The translations under genes and the position numbers were made by a program. From Budorcas taxicolor (lineage: Eukaryota; Chordata; Mammalia; Artiodactyla; Bovidae): 64,000 nucleotides of DNA. Within the stretch, counting starts at the first letter, position 1, and each line of letters starts with the position of its first letter. Below, piece after piece: positions 62,001 to 64,000 of this stretch. The stretch is from assembly GCF_023091745.1 (NCBI RefSeq), contig NW_026291790.1, forward strand, positions 62,001 through 126,000. Direction: 5' to 3'. The notes under the pieces were generated by a model. That model searched no databases, was not told the origin of the DNA, and saw only the letters and a program-made list of their open reading frames with translations.

Positions 62001-64000
62001 GGGGAGTCAGGCCTCGTCTCGAGTGGGGGCATGCACGTGCGCTTTCCTCCCGAGCTGCAGCAGTAGTGTCACGCTTCCTGTCACGTGGATCAAGGGATCT
62101 GTGGCTTTCCCTCGAGGCTGTCCCTCGAGGCTTTCCCACGAGGCTTTCCCACAGGGCTGTGCCACGTGCCACCTTGGTGTGGGTCGATCCTCGGCGTGAA
62201 AGACGAGCCGGTGAAGGGAAAAGAGGTTCCTCTGGAATGGACTGAGACATCTGGGGTACTCTTGGAAAGGTGGCACGACCCTGGAGTTCCTCTCGCCGTT
62301 CCTGTTGAGAGGGCCTCCTCTTGAGATGCGACGGGAACGCCGGGAACTATTTCCCGAAGAAGCAGGGACAGGATCCCTCATCTCGAGCTAGGAGGCCGAA
62401 ACGGGGCTCCTCTGGATGTGGGCGGGACCCTCGTGATTCCTCTCGATTGGAGACGGGTATGTCGGGGAACTTCTTGATTTGCAGCAAGGGTGTGAAGGAG
62501 CCTTTCGAAGTTCCAGAGGTGAGGTGTGATCCGCCTCGTGACACCTCAGCAGAAATGGGCCTCATCTCGCCTGGAGGGGACAACCTCCTGGATTTTCTCG
62601 AGTTGCGGCAGGTCTTCTCGAGTTACGACGGGGACCTCAGGGACACGCTCTGGTGGCCTCAGGAAAGGCCAGTCCCCATGCGAGTTGATAGGGGACCTCT
62701 CGGGATTCCTCTCCCGTCCATGCCGGGGCCTCAGTCCTTGTGTGGAGTTGGGGCCGGTACCTGAGGATTCGTCTCCAGTGTTGCCATGGATATTGGGGTG
62801 CTTCTGAGTCTCCCCAGGGGAGTCAGGCCTCGTCTCGAGTGGGGGCATGCACGTGCGCTTTCCTCCCGAGCTGCAGCAGTAGTGTCACGCTTCCTGTCAC
62901 GTGGATCAAGGGATCTGTGGCTTTCCCTCGAGGCTGTCCCTCGAGGCTTTCCACGAGGCTTTCCCACAGGGCGGTGCCACGTGCCACGTTGGTGTGAGTC
63001 GATCCTCGGCGTGAAAGACGAGCCGGTGAAGGGAAAAGAGGTTCCTCTGGAATGGATTGAGACATCTGGGGGACTCTTGGAATGGTGGCACGACCCTGGA
63101 GTTCCTCTCGCCGTTCCTGTTGAGAGGGCCTCCTCTTGAGATGCGACGGGAACGCCGGGAACTCTTTCCCGACGAAGCAGGGAAAGGATCCCTCATCTCG
63201 AGCTACGAGGCGGAAACGGGGCTCCTCTGGATGTTTGCGGGACCCTCGTGATTCCTCTCGAGTGGAGACGGGCATTTCGGGGAACTTCTTGATTTGCACC
63301 AAGGGTGTGAAGGAGCCTTTCGAAGTTCCAGAGGTGAGGAGTGATCAGCCTCGAGACGCCTCAGCGGAAATGGGCCTCATCTCGCCTGGAGGGGAGAACC
63401 TCCTGGATTTTCTCGAGTTGCGGCAGGTCTTCTCGAGTTACGACGGGGACCTCAGGGACCCGCTCTGGTGGCCTCAGGAAAGGCCAGTCCCCATGCGAGT
63501 TGCTAGGGGACCTCTCGGGATTCCTCTCCCGTCCATGCCGGGGCCTCAGTCCTTGTGTGGAGTCGGGGCTGGAACCTGAGGATTCCTCTCCAGTGTTGCC
63601 ATGGATCTTGGGGTGTTTCTGAGTATCCCCAGGGGAGTCAGGCCTCGTCTCGAGTGGGGGCATGCACGTGCGCTTTCCTCCCGAGCTGCAGCAGTAGTGT
63701 CACGCTTCCTGTCACATGGATCAAGGGATCTGTGGCTTTCCCTCGAGGCTGTCCCTCGAGGCTTTCCCACGATGCTTTCCCACAGGGCTGTGCCACGTGC
63801 CACCTTGGTGTGAGTCGATCCTCGGCGTGAAAGACGAGCCGGTGAAGGGAAAAGAGGTTCCTCTGGAATGGACTGAGACATCTGGGGGACTCTTGGAAAG
63901 GTGGCACGACCCTGGAGTTCCTCTCGCCGTTCCTGTTGAGAGGGCCTCCTCTTGAGATGCGACGGGAACGCCGGGAACTCTTTCCCGACGAAGCAGGGAC
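53025..64000 (+). repeat. Divergent right-hand domain M66-M79 (class C monomers)
   Basis: Nearly all monomers here are class C: GACTGAGACATCTGGGGG with AAGGTGGCACG and GTTGAGAGGG. They carry more private changes than those in 26-42 kb; M68 alone has GTCTAGAGTG, CGAACTGCAG, CTTGTAATGG, CTCTCCGTTCC and GGGCACTC. Local spacings are short. M70, M73 and M78 share TTTCCACGAGG and GGGCGGTGCC (2447 and 4079 bp apart). M74 and M76 share AGCTACAGC, TTTCACGTGG and CGACCATGG (1632 bp apart). M70-M71 and M78-M79 match over 6526 bp spacing. Higher divergence is typical of the flank of a satellite array or of an older layer, but no non-satellite boundary is reached. Confidence 0.7.

Larger units (their letters stand above)
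1..64000 (+). repeat. Satellite I-type tandem array, 816-bp monomer, 78 full copies plus one partial
   Basis: The sequence repeats every 816 bp (occasionally 815 or 814) with no break, inversion or foreign insertion. Taking each monomer to begin at CCAGGGGAGTCAGG, the starts M1-M79 are: 1, 817, 1633, 2449, 3265, 4081, 4897, 5713, 6529, 7345, 8161, 8977, 9792, 10608, 11424, 12239, 13054, 13870, 14686, 15500, 16316, 17131, 17947, 18763, 19579, 20395, 21210, 22026, 22841, 23657, 24473, 25289, 26104, 26920, 27735, 28551, 29367, 30183, 30999, 31815, 32631, 33447, 34262, 35077, 35893, 36709, 37525, 38341, 39157, 39973, 40789, 41605, 42421, 43237, 44053, 44868, 45683, 46499, 47315, 48131, 48946, 49762, 50578, 51394, 52210, 53025, 53841, 54656, 55472, 56288, 57103, 57919, 58735, 59550, 60366, 61182, 61998, 62814, 63629. 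Known of the family: sheep and goat satellite I has a unit of about 816-820 bp and is pericentromeric. Inferred: bovid, probably caprine, heterochromatin. The strand label is arbitrary. The repeat itself is certain; the family name is likely. Confidence 0.9.

Noticed and set aside
10..63955. Hundreds of open reading frames of 60-314 codons on both strands
   Set aside because: They recur every 816 bp, overlap in several frames on both strands, have no recognisable domain, and their lengths depend on single satellite indels. They reflect stop-poor GC-rich repeat sequence.
1..64000. CRISPR array or bacterial tandem repeat locus
   Set aside because: Repeats are 816 bp and contiguous with no spacers, and no cas-like genes are present.
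1..64000. rDNA intergenic spacer repeats
   Set aside because: The GC-rich 31-bp texture could suggest spacer repeats, but no rRNA sequence, promoter or terminator element is present in 64 kb, and multi-monomer HORs fit a satellite array better.
1..64000. Cattle-type 1.4-kb or cervid-type satellite I
   Set aside because: The period is 816 bp throughout. Cattle units are about 1.4 kb. A cervid unit of similar size is not strictly excluded, but 816 bp is the length I associate with sheep and goat.
1..64000. Transposable element or retroviral insertion
   Set aside because: Monomer spacing never exceeds 816 bp, so nothing is inserted anywhere; no poly(A) tails or LTR ends were seen.
1..64000. 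Assembly artefact by artificial duplication of one block
   Set aside because: Different HOR lengths, private variants in most monomers and graded divergence argue against simple duplication. Local errors in the near-identical 26-42 kb tract cannot be excluded without reads.

Overview
The whole 64 kb window is one uninterrupted, head-to-tail tandem array of an 816-bp, GC- and CpG-rich satellite monomer. I find no genes, RNA genes, transposon insertions, inversions or unique sequence. There are 78 complete monomers (59 of 816 bp, 18 of 815 bp, one of 814 bp) plus a 372-bp partial copy at the right edge, all in the same orientation.

The monomer length, the GC-rich sequence full of CTCGAG-like cores, and the internal ~31-bp subrepeats match what is known of the ruminant satellite I (1.715-type) family. 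That family has a unit of about 816-820 bp in sheep and goat and about 1.4 kb in cattle. The best reading is pericentromeric/centromeric satellite I heterochromatin of a bovid, most likely a caprine (sheep, goat or relative). The species cannot be fixed from the sequence, and the assignment rests on recalled family properties, not on a search.

Structure is nested. Level 1 is a 13-bp quartet inside each monomer. Level 2 is a degenerate ~31-bp subrepeat across the monomer. Level 3 is the 816-bp monomer. Level 4 is higher-order repeats (HORs) of 2, 3, 4, 5, 7 and 9 monomers, recognised because sets of diagnostic variants recur at exact multiples of 816 bp.

Layout by region: 1-4080 mixed monomers; 4081-12238 two copies of a 5-mer; 12239-16315 a 5-monomer stretch; 16316-26103 a 7-mer and a partly deleted second copy; 26104-42420 a recently homogenised tract of C, E and D type monomers, with a near-identical pair 7342 bp apart; 42421-53024 a 5-mer followed by derived 4-mers; 53025-64000 a more divergent domain with its own 2-mer, 3-mer and 8-mer spacings, possibly nearer an array edge.

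Several monomers are clean chimeras whose crossover points can be placed within 7 to about 90 bp. They record unequal exchange that deleted or reshuffled single monomers. The many open reading frames are artefacts of CpG-rich sequence whose period (816 = 3 x 272) preserves frame; they are not annotated as genes.
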